Below are positions 50,705 through 59,666 of a DNA stretch of 64,000 bases, one piece after another. How positions within the stretch are numbered: the stretch's first letter is position 1; each line of letters opens with the position of its first letter. The notes under the pieces were generated by a model that saw nothing but the letters and a program-made list of their open reading frames with translations, was not told the origin of the DNA and ran no database searches. The DNA comes from Cytobacillus oceanisediminis (lineage in GTDB: Bacteria > Bacillota > Bacilli > Bacillales > Cytobacillaceae). Location of the stretch: NCBI RefSeq assembly GCF_003182355.1, contig NZ_QGTW01000018.1:20659-84658 (forward strand), in the 5' to 3' direction. A program made the position numbers and the translations under genes.

Positions 50705-50847
50705 ATGAATTAGCTCTTGTTAAGTCTTGTCGATACTTTGCAGAAATGGTAATGTACTAATTAATAGGAATATTTATGTAACCCTTTAATTCCCTTTACG
50801 TCTAATTATGTAGAAGTGCTTCAAGTGAACAATGGGAGGAACACAAA

Positions 50848-51528
50848 ATGAAAATCATGGTTAAATTTATGTTAATTTTGGGATTTATTGCGGCTATTCT
50901 TGCTGGCTGCGGGACTAACCAAAATGCCAAGGATGAATCTGCCAATGGAGCTGAACCTATTCAAAATGAGGAAAAAGCAACGGATGGGCAGGATCAAACT
51001 GAAGAAGAGGATGCAACAGAAGAAGAAACATCTGAAGAAGGGGATAGCATAATTAGGATTCTCGAACAGAATATGAGCTACACAGTCAATGGTGAAACAA
51101 AGGAAGATACAGCCTTCCTTAAGCATAGCGACAATCAGAACTATTCTATGTATGTTCTTCCTGGATATGAACTGACAGCAGAGGAGCCAAATAAAGATGT
51201 CCTTTTCTTTACGGAAAATGACCAAGTGTTCATGCGTATAGAGCTCCTGCCTGAAGATGCTGACTGGAGTATGATTGAAGAAAATACAAAAGCACAATTA
51301 GGTGCTGTTAGCGAAGACGTGCAAAATGCTGAAGCGCCCGCCGATGAATTTTTTAAAGATGCAACTGTGATGAAGGCAGAACAAAATGGCCAAAAGGGTT
51401 CAGCTTATCTTGTTAAAAAGGATGATCTTTCCCTTAAGCTGACTCTTTACACAAAAGAAGATGCTGATCATGAAGAAGCATTCCTTCAAATGGCAAAGAC
51501 AATTATGAAAGAGGAACCGCTAAAATAA
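50848..51528 (+). CDS. Acidic lipoprotein of unknown function (226 aa)
   Basis: Lipobox LAGC at residues 18-21; then a very acidic, low-complexity linker (about 25-68, many Glu/Asp/Thr) and a globular domain (70-226) without recognised motif. Surface-exposed and membrane-anchored. GGGAGG precedes the ATG. A strong terminator follows. The unrelated 140-bp stretch before it has no gene. Confidence 0.72.
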   Translation: MKIMVKFMLILGFIAAILAGCGTNQNAKDESANGAEPIQNEEKATDGQDQTEEEDATEEETSEEGDSIIRILEQNMSYTVNGETKEDTAFLKHSDNQNYSMYVLPGYELTAEEPNKDVLFFTENDQVFMRIELLPEDADWSMIEENTKAQLGAVSEDVQNAEAPADEFFKDATVMKAEQNGQKGSAYLVKKDDLSLKLTLYTKEDADHEEAFLQMAKTIMKEEPLK

Positions 51529-51539
51529 TAAACAGATTT

Positions 51540-51571
51540 AGAGATCCGGGCAAAGCCGGATCTCTTTTTTA
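51540..51571 (+). terminator. Terminator of the acidic lipoprotein gene
   Basis: AGAGATCCGG, 6-base loop, CCGGATCTCT, then TTTTT. Confidence 0.93.
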
Positions 51572-51575
51572 GTTA

Positions 51576-51806
51576 AGCTATGTTAAAGCTCATTGCTGAT
51601 TTTGGCACTATGTTTGATTGAAGCGGCAGGCACGACTCCTCGAAAATGCATTCGCATTTCCTGTATGCGGTGTTTATTCGAGGATGTGGTTCAATGTCCT
51701 GCGGGCAGAGGGAGCCCCCAGGCGCAAGACGCCGAGGAGCGTCGGACCGACGCGGAGTTCGCTGAGCTTTTTGAGCGGAAATCAACAGGCAATTTTAATT
51801 GAGCCT
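51576..51806 (-). repeat. Dispersed repeat family I, copy D (long form, inverted)
   Basis: Read on the minus strand it begins AGGCTCAATTAAAATTGCC then TGTTGATTTCCGCTC, contains the GGTCCGACGCTCCTCGGCGTC core, carries the optional hairpin module (CCTCGAATAAACACCGCA with AAATGC/GCATTT), and ends GCTTTAACATAGCT. It lies between the acidic lipoprotein gene and ykvI. Confidence 0.85.
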
Positions 51807-51810
51807 AAAT

Positions 51811-52869
51811 TTATACCTTTTTAGTATTTTCATCTCCATCAAATGGCTTCATCCATAAAAGAATAATAAAGGTTAAGCTGACATAACCGAAAATAGGATA
51901 TAAGTAAGAAAGCAATGTTCCATAATTAATCAGGCTTATAAAATAGCAAATCACAAAAATGGCACTGACAATTACAATACTCGGCAGAGAAATATACTTT
52001 TTGATCTGTCTCTCGATCCCGAAAACATTGCCAATAACGGAAGTAAAAATTTCACCATAGATCACAAAAACAAATATCCAATAAATTGATGATGCCAATG
52101 TTTTTACGATAGCAGCCATAGGGATATCATAAGCTTCGATATTTGGGAGCATGACAAGAGTTAAATGGCTTGAAATAAGGATAATGGTTAACGCTGCTCC
52201 CCCTAGGTATCCGCCCCATTTAATCGTTCGGTCATCATTTATTTCCGAAGCGACAGGCACTAAAACAGCCTGGGCCAATGTCAGATTTAAAGCCGTATAA
52301 GAAAAAGGAGCGACAACCGCTTTCCATCCATCTTCAGCAAATGGAATAAACATGACCTGTTCCGAAAAATTGGGAAGCCTCATACTGATAAACATCAAAA
52401 TAAAACTAAATGCGATCATCATCGGAACAACAAATGTGTTCACAGCGAATAATCCGCGTATACCTACTATCATTGTAATGATCGTTAACCCTATTGTAAT
52501 GAAAAGGCCAGCCATTTTGCTGATCCCAATCTGCTCTTCAAAAACTGCTCCAGCTCCGGACAACATCACTGCACAAACACCCAAAAGCATAAATAACATC
52601 AATATATTAATGGCAGAACCAAAAAATCTGCCAAAAAGGTATTCATTTAATTCCTGGTATGACGCAGCCTTTATACGGGCGGAGATTCGCATTAATTTTG
52701 ATCCCAGAAAAATAAAAATATAGCCGCTCATTAAGATGCCTACTAAGCCGATAAAACCAAATCGGGAAAAAAACTCCACAATCTCTCTTCCAGTTGCAAA
52801 GCCCGCTCCCACCACGGTTCCCACATAAACGGCAGCGATCTGAAAAGCCGCCCCCCAGTTTGTTCTCAC
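51811..52869 (-). CDS. ykvI: YkvI-type membrane transporter
   Basis: A 352-residue membrane protein with about ten helices. It resembles the amino acid/polyamine-organocation superfamily: GTVVGAGFATGREIVEFF (about 18-35) is a broken first helix with Gly-rich motif as in LeuT-like transporters. The B. subtilis homologue YkvI is uncharacterised; in some genomes relatives are annotated as transporters of branched-chain-like substrates. GTG start with GGAGGAG nearby. Divergent from clpE, as in B. subtilis. Confidence 0.85.
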   Translation of the reverse strand: MRTNWGAAFQIAAVYVGTVVGAGFATGREIVEFFSRFGFIGLVGILMSGYIFIFLGSKLMRISARIKAASYQELNEYLFGRFFGSAINILMLFMLLGVCAVMLSGAGAVFEEQIGISKMAGLFITIGLTIITMIVGIRGLFAVNTFVVPMMIAFSFILMFISMRLPNFSEQVMFIPFAEDGWKAVVAPFSYTALNLTLAQAVLVPVASEINDDRTIKWGGYLGGAALTIILISSHLTLVMLPNIEAYDIPMAAIVKTLASSIYWIFVFVIYGEIFTSVIGNVFGIERQIKKYISLPSIVIVSAIFVICYFISLINYGTLLSYLYPIFGYVSLTFIILLWMKPFDGDENTKKV

Positions 52870-53004
52870 TCAATCTCCTCCTTCACTTCCAATATATGAA
52901 GGCCGGGACAAACAAAGACGAGCTTTTTATAATAAATACTGAAAACCTCGTTTAGGAAGGGCACAATAAATTTTAAGCTACTAAAAAATACCAGTATAAA
53001 ATAC

Positions 53005-53033
53005 TTGAAAGTCAATAAAGGTCAAAATATAAT
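53005..53033 (+). promoter_or_regulatory. Sigma-A promoter of clpE
   Basis: TTGAAA, 17 bases, TATAAT. The whole spacer is occupied by the first CtsR operator. Confidence 0.85.
53010..53026 (+). promoter_or_regulatory. CtsR operator 1 of clpE
   Basis: AGTCAATAAAGGTCAAA matches the heptad direct repeat RGTCAAANANRGTCAAA in 16 of 17 positions; it lies between the -35 and -10. Confidence 0.85.
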
Positions 53034-53043
53034 AAGTTCATAA

Positions 53044-53060
53044 AGTCAAAGATAGTCAAA
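53044..53060 (+). promoter_or_regulatory. CtsR operator 2 of clpE
   Basis: AGTCAAAGATAGTCAAA is a full match to the CtsR consensus, just downstream of the start of transcription. Confidence 0.92.
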
Positions 53061-53091
53061 GTCAAATCAATAAATGATGGAGGTATGCTAA

Positions 53092-55251
53092 ATGCTTTGT
53101 CAAAAATGTCAAACAAAAGAAGCTAATGTACAATTGAATCTTAACGTAAATGGAAATGAGCGCCATTTATATCTTTGCCACAGCTGTTACCAAATCGAAA
53201 AGCAAAAAAGCCCTACTTCCTTTGGACCGGCTTTGAATGGCTTTTCAGGTTTTGGCCAGATGCCTTTAGAGGATTTCTTTAAAAAGATGTCTTCCGCTCA
53301 AGGAAATGAAAACTTATCACATTCCCCATTAAAAGAAGCGCCTAACAAAACCCGTGGAAATGGGGGATTCTTAGACCAATTTGGAAGAAATCTAACTCAG
53401 CTTGCCAAAGCTGGCTTAATTGATCCAGTCATAGGAAGAGATGAAGAAGTTAATCGTGTTATTGAAATATTAAATAGAAGAAGCAAGAACAATCCTGTAT
53501 TAATCGGGGAGCCTGGGGTGGGTAAAACGGCTATCGCTGAAGGGCTTGCAACAAAAATTTCTGAAGGCAGCGTGCCAAATAAGCTTCTTAATAAGGAAGT
53601 CTATTTGCTTGATGTTGCATCTCTTGTTGCAAACACAGGAATCCGCGGCCAATTTGAAGAACGCATGAAGCAATTGATTTCTGAACTGCAGGCACGCAAG
53701 AATGTTATTCTCTTTATCGATGAAATTCATCTGCTTGTAGGGGCTGGTTCAGCCGAAGGGTCAATGGATGCAGGCAATATTTTAAAACCCGCACTGGCAA
53801 GAGGGGAACTTCAAGTTGTTGGTGCTACCACTTTAAAAGAATACCGCCAAATTGAAAAAGACTCTGCATTGGAGCGCAGATTCCAGCCGGTTCAAGTACA
53901 AGAGCCAACAACTGATGAAGCGATTAAAATCCTAATGGGACTTAAGAAGAAATATGAAGATTACCATGAAGTTTCTTTTACTGATGAAGCTATTAAGGTT
54001 TGTGTGCAATTATCAAGCCGCTATATCCAGGATCGATTCCTTCCTGACAAAGCAATCGATTTAATGGATGAAGCAGGTTCCAAAAGGAATCTTGAATCTG
54101 GCTATACGCCAGCTGAAGACATTGAAAAGCGCCTGGAAGAAATCAGCAAACAGAAACAGCTTGTCTTGAAAGAAGAAAAATATGAAGAGGCTGCAAAACT
54201 TCGTGAAGAAGAATTAAAACTTCAAAATGCATTAAATACAGATAATAAGGCTGAACGTCCAGCTATTGAAGTAAGCCATATTCAGGAGATCATCGAAAAG
54301 AAAACCGGCATTCCTGTCGGCAAGCTTGTAGAAGGTGAGCAGGAAAAAATGCAAAACCTTGAAGCGAGCCTTGCTGAAAAGGTAATTGGCCAACAAGAAG
54401 CAGTAAAAAAAGTTTCCAAAGCCATTCGCCGAAGCCGTGCAGGACTGAAATCAAAGCATCGTCCAATTGGTTCTTTCCTCTTTGTAGGACCAACAGGGGT
54501 TGGTAAAACAGAATTAACCAAAACGCTTGCTGAGGAGCTATTCGGTTCCAAAGAAAATATGATTAGGCTCGATATGAGTGAATATATGGAAAAACACAGC
54601 ATAGCCAAGATCATCGGTTCACCTCCTGGGTATGTCGGACATGAGGAAGCAGGTCAGCTGACAGAGAAGGTCCGCAGAAACCCATACAGCATTATTTTGC
54701 TGGATGAGATTGAAAAAGCGCACCCTGATGTCCAACACATGTTCCTGCAGATCCTTGAAGATGGACGCCTGACAGACAGCCAGGGAAGAACTGTAAGCTT
54801 TAAGGATACCGTCATTATTATGACGAGCAACGCCGGAGTGGGCCATAAAGAAATACACGTAGGCTTCGGGACTACTGATGCAGTAAAAGAATCAAGCATT
54901 CTCGACTCACTTGGAAGTTTCTTCAAACCTGAATTCCTGAATCGTTTTGATAGCATTATTGAATTCAAAGCATTAGAAAAAGAACATCTATTGAAAATTG
55001 TCGACTTAATGCTAAATGACCTTCAGGAAACATTAAAAGAACAAGAAATTGAGCTGACTATAACACCGGAAGCCAAGGAGAAATTGGCCGAAGATGGATA
55101 CCACCCTGCTTTTGGTGCACGCCCATTAAGAAGGGTTATCCAGGATGAGCTTGAAGACAAAATAGCTGATTTCATCATTGACCATGGCGGCAGCTGCAAA
55201 CTTCAAGCTATGCTTGAAAACGAGAAAATCATCATTAAAACGATCAGCTAA
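53092..55251 (+). CDS. clpE: ATP-dependent Clp protease ATPase subunit ClpE
   Basis: An AAA+ unfoldase that works with ClpP on aggregated or misfolded proteins under heat stress. A 719-residue protein: N-terminal zinc finger with Cys3, Cys6, Cys29 and Cys32 (the ClpE hallmark), first AAA+ module with Walker A GEPGVGKTA at 139-147, a UVR domain (about 340-385), second AAA+ module with GPTGVGKT at 466-473, and a C-terminal D2-small domain. Two CtsR operators and a consensus promoter stand upstream. CtsR-controlled expression as in B. subtilis is thus well supported. Confidence 0.97.
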   Translation: MLCQKCQTKEANVQLNLNVNGNERHLYLCHSCYQIEKQKSPTSFGPALNGFSGFGQMPLEDFFKKMSSAQGNENLSHSPLKEAPNKTRGNGGFLDQFGRNLTQLAKAGLIDPVIGRDEEVNRVIEILNRRSKNNPVLIGEPGVGKTAIAEGLATKISEGSVPNKLLNKEVYLLDVASLVANTGIRGQFEERMKQLISELQARKNVILFIDEIHLLVGAGSAEGSMDAGNILKPALARGELQVVGATTLKEYRQIEKDSALERRFQPVQVQEPTTDEAIKILMGLKKKYEDYHEVSFTDEAIKVCVQLSSRYIQDRFLPDKAIDLMDEAGSKRNLESGYTPAEDIEKRLEEISKQKQLVLKEEKYEEAAKLREEELKLQNALNTDNKAERPAIEVSHIQEIIEKKTGIPVGKLVEGEQEKMQNLEASLAEKVIGQQEAVKKVSKAIRRSRAGLKSKHRPIGSFLFVGPTGVGKTELTKTLAEELFGSKENMIRLDMSEYMEKHSIAKIIGSPPGYVGHEEAGQLTEKVRRNPYSIILLDEIEKAHPDVQHMFLQILEDGRLTDSQGRTVSFKDTVIIMTSNAGVGHKEIHVGFGTTDAVKESSILDSLGSFFKPEFLNRFDSIIEFKALEKEHLLKIVDLMLNDLQETLKEQEIELTITPEAKEKLAEDGYHPAFGARPLRRVIQDELEDKIADFIIDHGGSCKLQAMLENEKIIIKTIS

Positions 55252-55264
55252 TTGTGAGTTTGAA

Positions 55265-55297
55265 AAGAGCCGGAATTAATTTTCCGGCTCTTTTTTT
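55265..55297 (+). terminator. Terminator of clpE
   Basis: AAGAGCCGG, 10-base loop, CCGGCTCTT then eight T. Confidence 0.93.
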
Positions 55298-55327
55298 TAA
55301 AAAAAGGAAATTATAACTTAGAACTTC

Positions 55328-55487
55328 GATAATTGTCTAGCTCCAAAAGGATAGCTCCCGCAGCCAATGTTTTTGCACGACCAAAAACGGCAGCTTTTGA
55401 GAGGATGCAGGTCAGGGGAGACGTTGCCACAGAACGTGGCGCTTTTAGTCAGCGTTTTTCCTAGGTCTGCGCCTTGCTGTTTTCTTG
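55328..55487. repeat. Dispersed repeat family II, copy 2 (diverged)
   Basis: Begins GATAATTGTCTAGCTCC and ends CTAGGTCTGCGCCTTGCTG. The ends match those of the copy at 3731-3859, but the core is different (it contains CGTTGCCACAGAACGTGG). Confidence 0.5.
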
Positions 55488-57182
55488 TTATAAGCTCTTG
55501 TCATCCACTGAGTTCAGCCAATTTTCTATTTCCCCTATAACCGACTCTACACAGCCCGCTTCAAATGGGGAAATCAGGCTGGCTTCTTTTACAAGCCCTG
55601 TAAATGGCCTGCTTCCGCCAAGCTGGCATAGTTTTAAATAGTCATTCCATGCCTCTTCCTGATTCTCTCTGGAACGCTTCCAGAATTGGAAGGCACAAAT
55701 TTGTGCAAGTGTATAATCGATATAATAAAACGGTGAATTATAGATATGGCCCTGGCGCTGCCAGAAACCGCCATTTTCCAAATACACGTTCCCATCATAA
55801 TCTTTGTGCGGCAGATATTTCTTTTCGATTTCTCTCCAAGCCTGTTTTCTTTCCTGTGGTGTTGCTTCCGGATTTTCATAAACCCAATGCTGGAATTCAT
55901 CAACAGAGACTCCGTATGGCAAGAATAATAAGCCGCCGCTTAAATGAGAAAATTTATATTTCTCCGTATCTTCCTTAAAGAAACCATCCATCCATGGCCA
56001 AGTGAAAAACTCCATGCTCATGGAATGAATCTCGGCAGCTTCATAGGTTGGCCAATTGTATTCAGGTATTTCAAAATGACTGCTTGAATAAACCTGGAAA
56101 GCATGACCTGCTTCATGAGTAAGAACATCAATATCTCCTGAAGTACCATTGAAGTTAGAGAAAATGAACGGAGATTTATAGTTTTCAATATAGGTGCAAT
56201 AGCCGCCCCCCGCTTTGCCCTTCTTGGCAACCAGGTCCATGAGATTATTTTCTCTCATATAGGTGAAAAATTCGCTTGTCTCATTGGATAGCTCATCATA
56301 CATTTTTTGTCCTTTTTCAATGATCCAATCAGGATCCCCTTTGGGTACAGCATTGCCTGTTTTGAATTGAAAACCTTCATCATAGTATTTAAGTTTATCA
56401 ACACCGATGCGTTCCCTCTGACGCTCTTTCAGCTTGGTGGCAATTGGTACAATAAATTCTTCCACCTGCCTGCGGAATTTGGCAACCATCTCAGCATTAT
56501 AATCTGTACGGTACATACGGAAATAAGCTAGCTCAACAAAGTTTTTATAGCCAAGTTTAAGTGCGATTTCTGTTCTGACTTTTACCAGTTCGTCATAAAT
56601 GCGATCCAGCTCGCTCTCATTATCTGCTAAAAATCCAAAACGGGCCTCGCTGGCTTTTTTCCGCATTTCTCGGTCAGTGGATTCAGTAAATGGCTCCAAT
56701 TGGGCTAGTGTGCGCTCTTCACCTTCGAAATCAATTTTTGCGGAGGCAATTAATTTTGTATATTCGGATGAAAGCTTATTTTCCTTTTGCAAGAAAGGAA
56801 CAATTTCAGGAGAGAAAACCTTTAGCTGCGCCTCAGCAAGCGAAAATAGCTGATTCCCCCATTTTGCTTCAAGCTCAGCCCGAAACTTGGAATTAACCAG
56901 TGCTTGATAATACTTTGTAACAAACCCTTCCACTTCCGGCTGAATTTCATCCATATAATCCTGCTCAGCTTTATAAAACTCATCATTTGTATCGACAGAA
57001 TGACGGATATAGCAAAGATTAAACATCGTGCCGATATCATTGCGAATTTCATTTATTTCTTTCATTGCCGTGTTTTGCTCTTCTGCAGTAGCCGCACGCT
57101 CAAACTTCTCAAGAGCTGCTTCGAATTGTCCCTTAACTTTCTCTAATTCCGGCCGAACATATGTATATTCTTCGAACCTCAT
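55488..57182 (-). CDS. M3-family oligoendopeptidase
   Basis: A zinc metallopeptidase (564 aa) that degrades short peptides in the cytosol. The zinc-site motif HEAGHAF lies near residue 355 (in LTHEAGHAFQVY), and the third ligand Glu about 28 residues later (AEIHSMSMEFF); these show an M3/PepF-like thimet-fold enzyme. ATG 57182 (MRFEEYTYV) has GGGGGG upstream; the frame runs 14 codons further without support. Often annotated pepF-like; B. subtilis has several paralogues, so the exact orthologue is unclear. Confidence 0.88.
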   Translation of the reverse strand: MRFEEYTYVRPELEKVKGQFEAALEKFERAATAEEQNTAMKEINEIRNDIGTMFNLCYIRHSVDTNDEFYKAEQDYMDEIQPEVEGFVTKYYQALVNSKFRAELEAKWGNQLFSLAEAQLKVFSPEIVPFLQKENKLSSEYTKLIASAKIDFEGEERTLAQLEPFTESTDREMRKKASEARFGFLADNESELDRIYDELVKVRTEIALKLGYKNFVELAYFRMYRTDYNAEMVAKFRRQVEEFIVPIATKLKERQRERIGVDKLKYYDEGFQFKTGNAVPKGDPDWIIEKGQKMYDELSNETSEFFTYMRENNLMDLVAKKGKAGGGYCTYIENYKSPFIFSNFNGTSGDIDVLTHEAGHAFQVYSSSHFEIPEYNWPTYEAAEIHSMSMEFFTWPWMDGFFKEDTEKYKFSHLSGGLLFLPYGVSVDEFQHWVYENPEATPQERKQAWREIEKKYLPHKDYDGNVYLENGGFWQRQGHIYNSPFYYIDYTLAQICAFQFWKRSRENQEEAWNDYLKLCQLGGSRPFTGLVKEASLISPFEAGCVESVIGEIENWLNSVDDKSL

Positions 57183-57292
57183 TTTATTGCCCCCCTTGTA
57201 TGTAAAAACCATTTCAAAAACCACTAAACTATTTCGACAATATTTAGTTAATTCCTTCTGAAATTAAATATTCCGGAAGTTATTAAAAACAA

Positions 57293-57346
57293 GGCAATGT
57301 TAAACTTGCCTGTTGATTTCCGCACCAATCAACAATTGGCTTCAGC
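57293..57346 (+). repeat. Dispersed repeat family I, copy E (collapsed)
   Basis: The left end (GGCAATGTTAAACTTGCCTG, TGATTTCCGCACC) is joined directly to the right end (AATCAACAATTGGCTTCAGC), so the 150-200 bp core is missing. Confidence 0.7.
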
Positions 57347-57358
57347 ATATCCAAAATA

Positions 57359-57383
57359 AAAAACAGCCAATTAAGGCTGTTTT
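57359..57383 (-). terminator. Terminator of the marR-family gene
   Basis: AAACAGCC, 6-base loop, GGCTGTTT; the minus strand continues TTTTATTTT. Confidence 0.8.
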
Positions 57384-57385
57384 GG

Positions 57386-57847
57386 TTATTCGCCGGCTTC
57401 TGTATATTTCTCATTGGAAATCGATAAGCCAAGTTTCTTTAATAATTCGATGGCAGTTTCTTTTTCCTTTTCAGTAAGCTCGGACATCAATGAATGGATA
57501 TGTTTTTCGTGATCAGGAAAAATATCTTCAATAAACGCTTTTCCCTTTTCAGTTATCTGCGCAAAAGTAACCCTTCTATCATTCGGACAGGCTACTCTTT
57601 TCAAAAAACCTTTTTGTTCAAGCTTGTCCACTACATAAGTGATGCTTCCGCTTGCTAAGAGGATTTTCCCCCCAATCTGCTGCAAGGGCTGGTCTCCTTT
57701 ATGATACAGGAGTTCCAAAACAGCAAACTCAGTCGGATTTAATCCGTAGGTTTGTATAAGTTTATTTACATTTTCATTTATTGCCCTGTAAGCTCTAGAG
57801 AGGACAATAAATAACTTCAACGATTGGTCAATCTTTTCAGAACCCAT
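57386..57847 (-). CDS. mhqR: MarR-family regulator MhqR
   Basis: A 153-residue winged-helix repressor. The core GLNPTEFAVLELLYHKGDQPLQ (about 37-58) with QIGGKILLASGSITYVVDKLEQKGFLKR (the recognition helix and wing) fits the MhqR (YkvE) family, which senses quinone and catechol stress in B. subtilis. Its usual targets, catechol dioxygenases and azoreductase, are not in the window. ATG 57847 (MGSEKID) is preferred over 57868 because AAAGGG lies 10-12 bases upstream. B. subtilis mhqR is also near clpE and kinD. Confidence 0.85.
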   Translation of the reverse strand: MGSEKIDQSLKLFIVLSRAYRAINENVNKLIQTYGLNPTEFAVLELLYHKGDQPLQQIGGKILLASGSITYVVDKLEQKGFLKRVACPNDRRVTFAQITEKGKAFIEDIFPDHEKHIHSLMSELTEKEKETAIELLKKLGLSISNEKYTEAGE

Positions 57848-57951
57848 TATATCCAATCCCTTTACCATTAAATTAGTAGTGATTTCATCATTATAGTTCT
57901 AAATTATTATAGGTAACAGGAAGAAAGCTGTCAATTTGCCAGTTGCTGTCG

Positions 57952-59535
57952 TCACTCCCCCGCCAATACTCTCCAGTTATGATTTAATGACGGCTTTATT
58001 TCTTTCTTTTCTAAAAAATAGTTGGCAAGCAGTTCTGCCATATCCGTTTGGATTTCCTTAACTACCGGTTTATCCTTGAACATCGTATAGCCGCCTCCTC
58101 CGGCAGCCCGGTAATTATTCATAACTACCTTATACTGCGTATCTTCTTCAACTGGGCGGCCTTTATACTGAAGTCCTTTGACCCGGTCACCTGCCGCTCT
58201 TGAGACATCAATAACGTATTGAATTCCTTCCCACATATCATAATTATAATGCTGTGGCTTTGGAAATGAAAAGTCAGGGTTCACGATAATTTGCCCTTCA
58301 TCATTCAACTCAAAATAGGAAGCTGAACGCTCTAAAGCATCTTTAATGTCCTTTCCGGAAACTCTGAGGACACTCAAAGAGTTAGGATAAATATAGTTGG
58401 AAACAATCTGCCCCATCGTTACTTGATGGCTGAGCCCAGGTGCACCTTCATGAAACAAAGCGGTACACGAAATATCTGCTCCTGCCGCTTCCATTTGCAC
58501 CTTGTTAATAAACTCTATAAGCGGATGCTCCTTTAATCGGGCTTCGAATATATCATTAATAAGCATATCCCCATCAATTTCTCCGATTACTGTATCCAGC
58601 CATTTTTGCGTTTTTGATTCATAGTACCCGGCTATATGGAGAATCTCCTCATCTGCCGCAGCCTCTTTTGCGGAAATTAAAGTTGAGCGTTTCTCATCAA
58701 TAAGCCAGTCATTGTGTTTCTTTTTGAATTTAACGGTAACCTTTGCAAGCGCCTGGCCATTAAACCCAGGCTGGACAACAGCGACTCCGTTAATCTTTAT
58801 CCCTTCAAGAAAACGATGCTGATGCCCAGTGATCAGCACATCGATCCCCGGAACTTCTGTACAAATCCTGTACGCTTCATTTTCCCCTGTTTGCTCTTCC
58901 GTTTTTTCGCCAGTTCTTAGATCCCTTTCAAATCCTCCATGATAAGATACGATAATCAGGTCAGGCTTTTCTTCCTCTTGAACATATGGAATCCATCTTT
59001 TTAAACTGGACACAGCTGATTCAAAGGTTATATTTTCAATATGCTGCTTTTTCTCCCAATTTGGGATATACTGGGTTGTCACCCCAATAACTGCTGCTTT
59101 TAAGCCGTTCTCAAAAGTTTTTATTTTATAAGGAAGTCCGAAATAGGTTTCTTTCGTGGAGCTAAATAAAATATTGGCTGCAAGCCAAGGAAAGTTGGAT
59201 TCACTGACTGCTCTCGCTAGTATGCTCTTGCCATAATTAAATTCATGGTTGCCAACGACAGCTGCATCATATTCCAGCTTATTTAATATTTGAATCATGG
59301 GGTTTTTTTGGCTGCTTAAGTAGCGTGAATAATAATAAGTTAAAGGCGTGCCCTGGATCAGGTCTCCATTATCTATAAGGATTGAAATCTCAGACTGTTC
59401 CCTTTCCTTCTTTATAAGTGCTGCAAGTTTGCCTAATCCATGCTCTGCATTCTCTCCCGTACCATACAAATAAGGGAAGATATGGCCATGGATATCGCTT
59501 GTAGCTAAAATGGACAGCATAATTTCAGCTTTCAT
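57952..59535 (-). CDS. UshA-like bifunctional metallophosphatase/5'-nucleotidase
   Basis: A 527-residue two-domain protein. Calcineurin-like catalytic domain (about 1-320) with TSDIHGH (12-18), a DNGD-type (IDNGDLIQGTPL), GNHEFNYG, and GHQHRF motifs that bind two metals, and a C-terminal 5'-nucleotidase substrate domain (about 340-527). It lacks a signal peptide, unlike secreted 5'-nucleotidases, so it is probably cytosolic like B. subtilis YunD. The likely activity is dephosphorylation of nucleotides or cyclic dinucleotide breakdown products. ATG 59535 with GGAGGGG upstream. Confidence 0.87.
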   Translation of the reverse strand: MKAEIMLSILATSDIHGHIFPYLYGTGENAEHGLGKLAALIKKEREQSEISILIDNGDLIQGTPLTYYYSRYLSSQKNPMIQILNKLEYDAAVVGNHEFNYGKSILARAVSESNFPWLAANILFSSTKETYFGLPYKIKTFENGLKAAVIGVTTQYIPNWEKKQHIENITFESAVSSLKRWIPYVQEEEKPDLIIVSYHGGFERDLRTGEKTEEQTGENEAYRICTEVPGIDVLITGHQHRFLEGIKINGVAVVQPGFNGQALAKVTVKFKKKHNDWLIDEKRSTLISAKEAAADEEILHIAGYYESKTQKWLDTVIGEIDGDMLINDIFEARLKEHPLIEFINKVQMEAAGADISCTALFHEGAPGLSHQVTMGQIVSNYIYPNSLSVLRVSGKDIKDALERSASYFELNDEGQIIVNPDFSFPKPQHYNYDMWEGIQYVIDVSRAAGDRVKGLQYKGRPVEEDTQYKVVMNNYRAAGGGGYTMFKDKPVVKEIQTDMAELLANYFLEKKEIKPSLNHNWRVLAGE

Positions 59536-59666
59536 CAAACCCCTCCTTACTTATTAAAATATCATTGTGGAGACGGAAATAAACCTCTATCGGTACAAAA
59601 TGGTATAATATTGATATTGCAGGATAGATGCGGACAAATCAACCTTAAAACTTTGGAGTTAATAAA

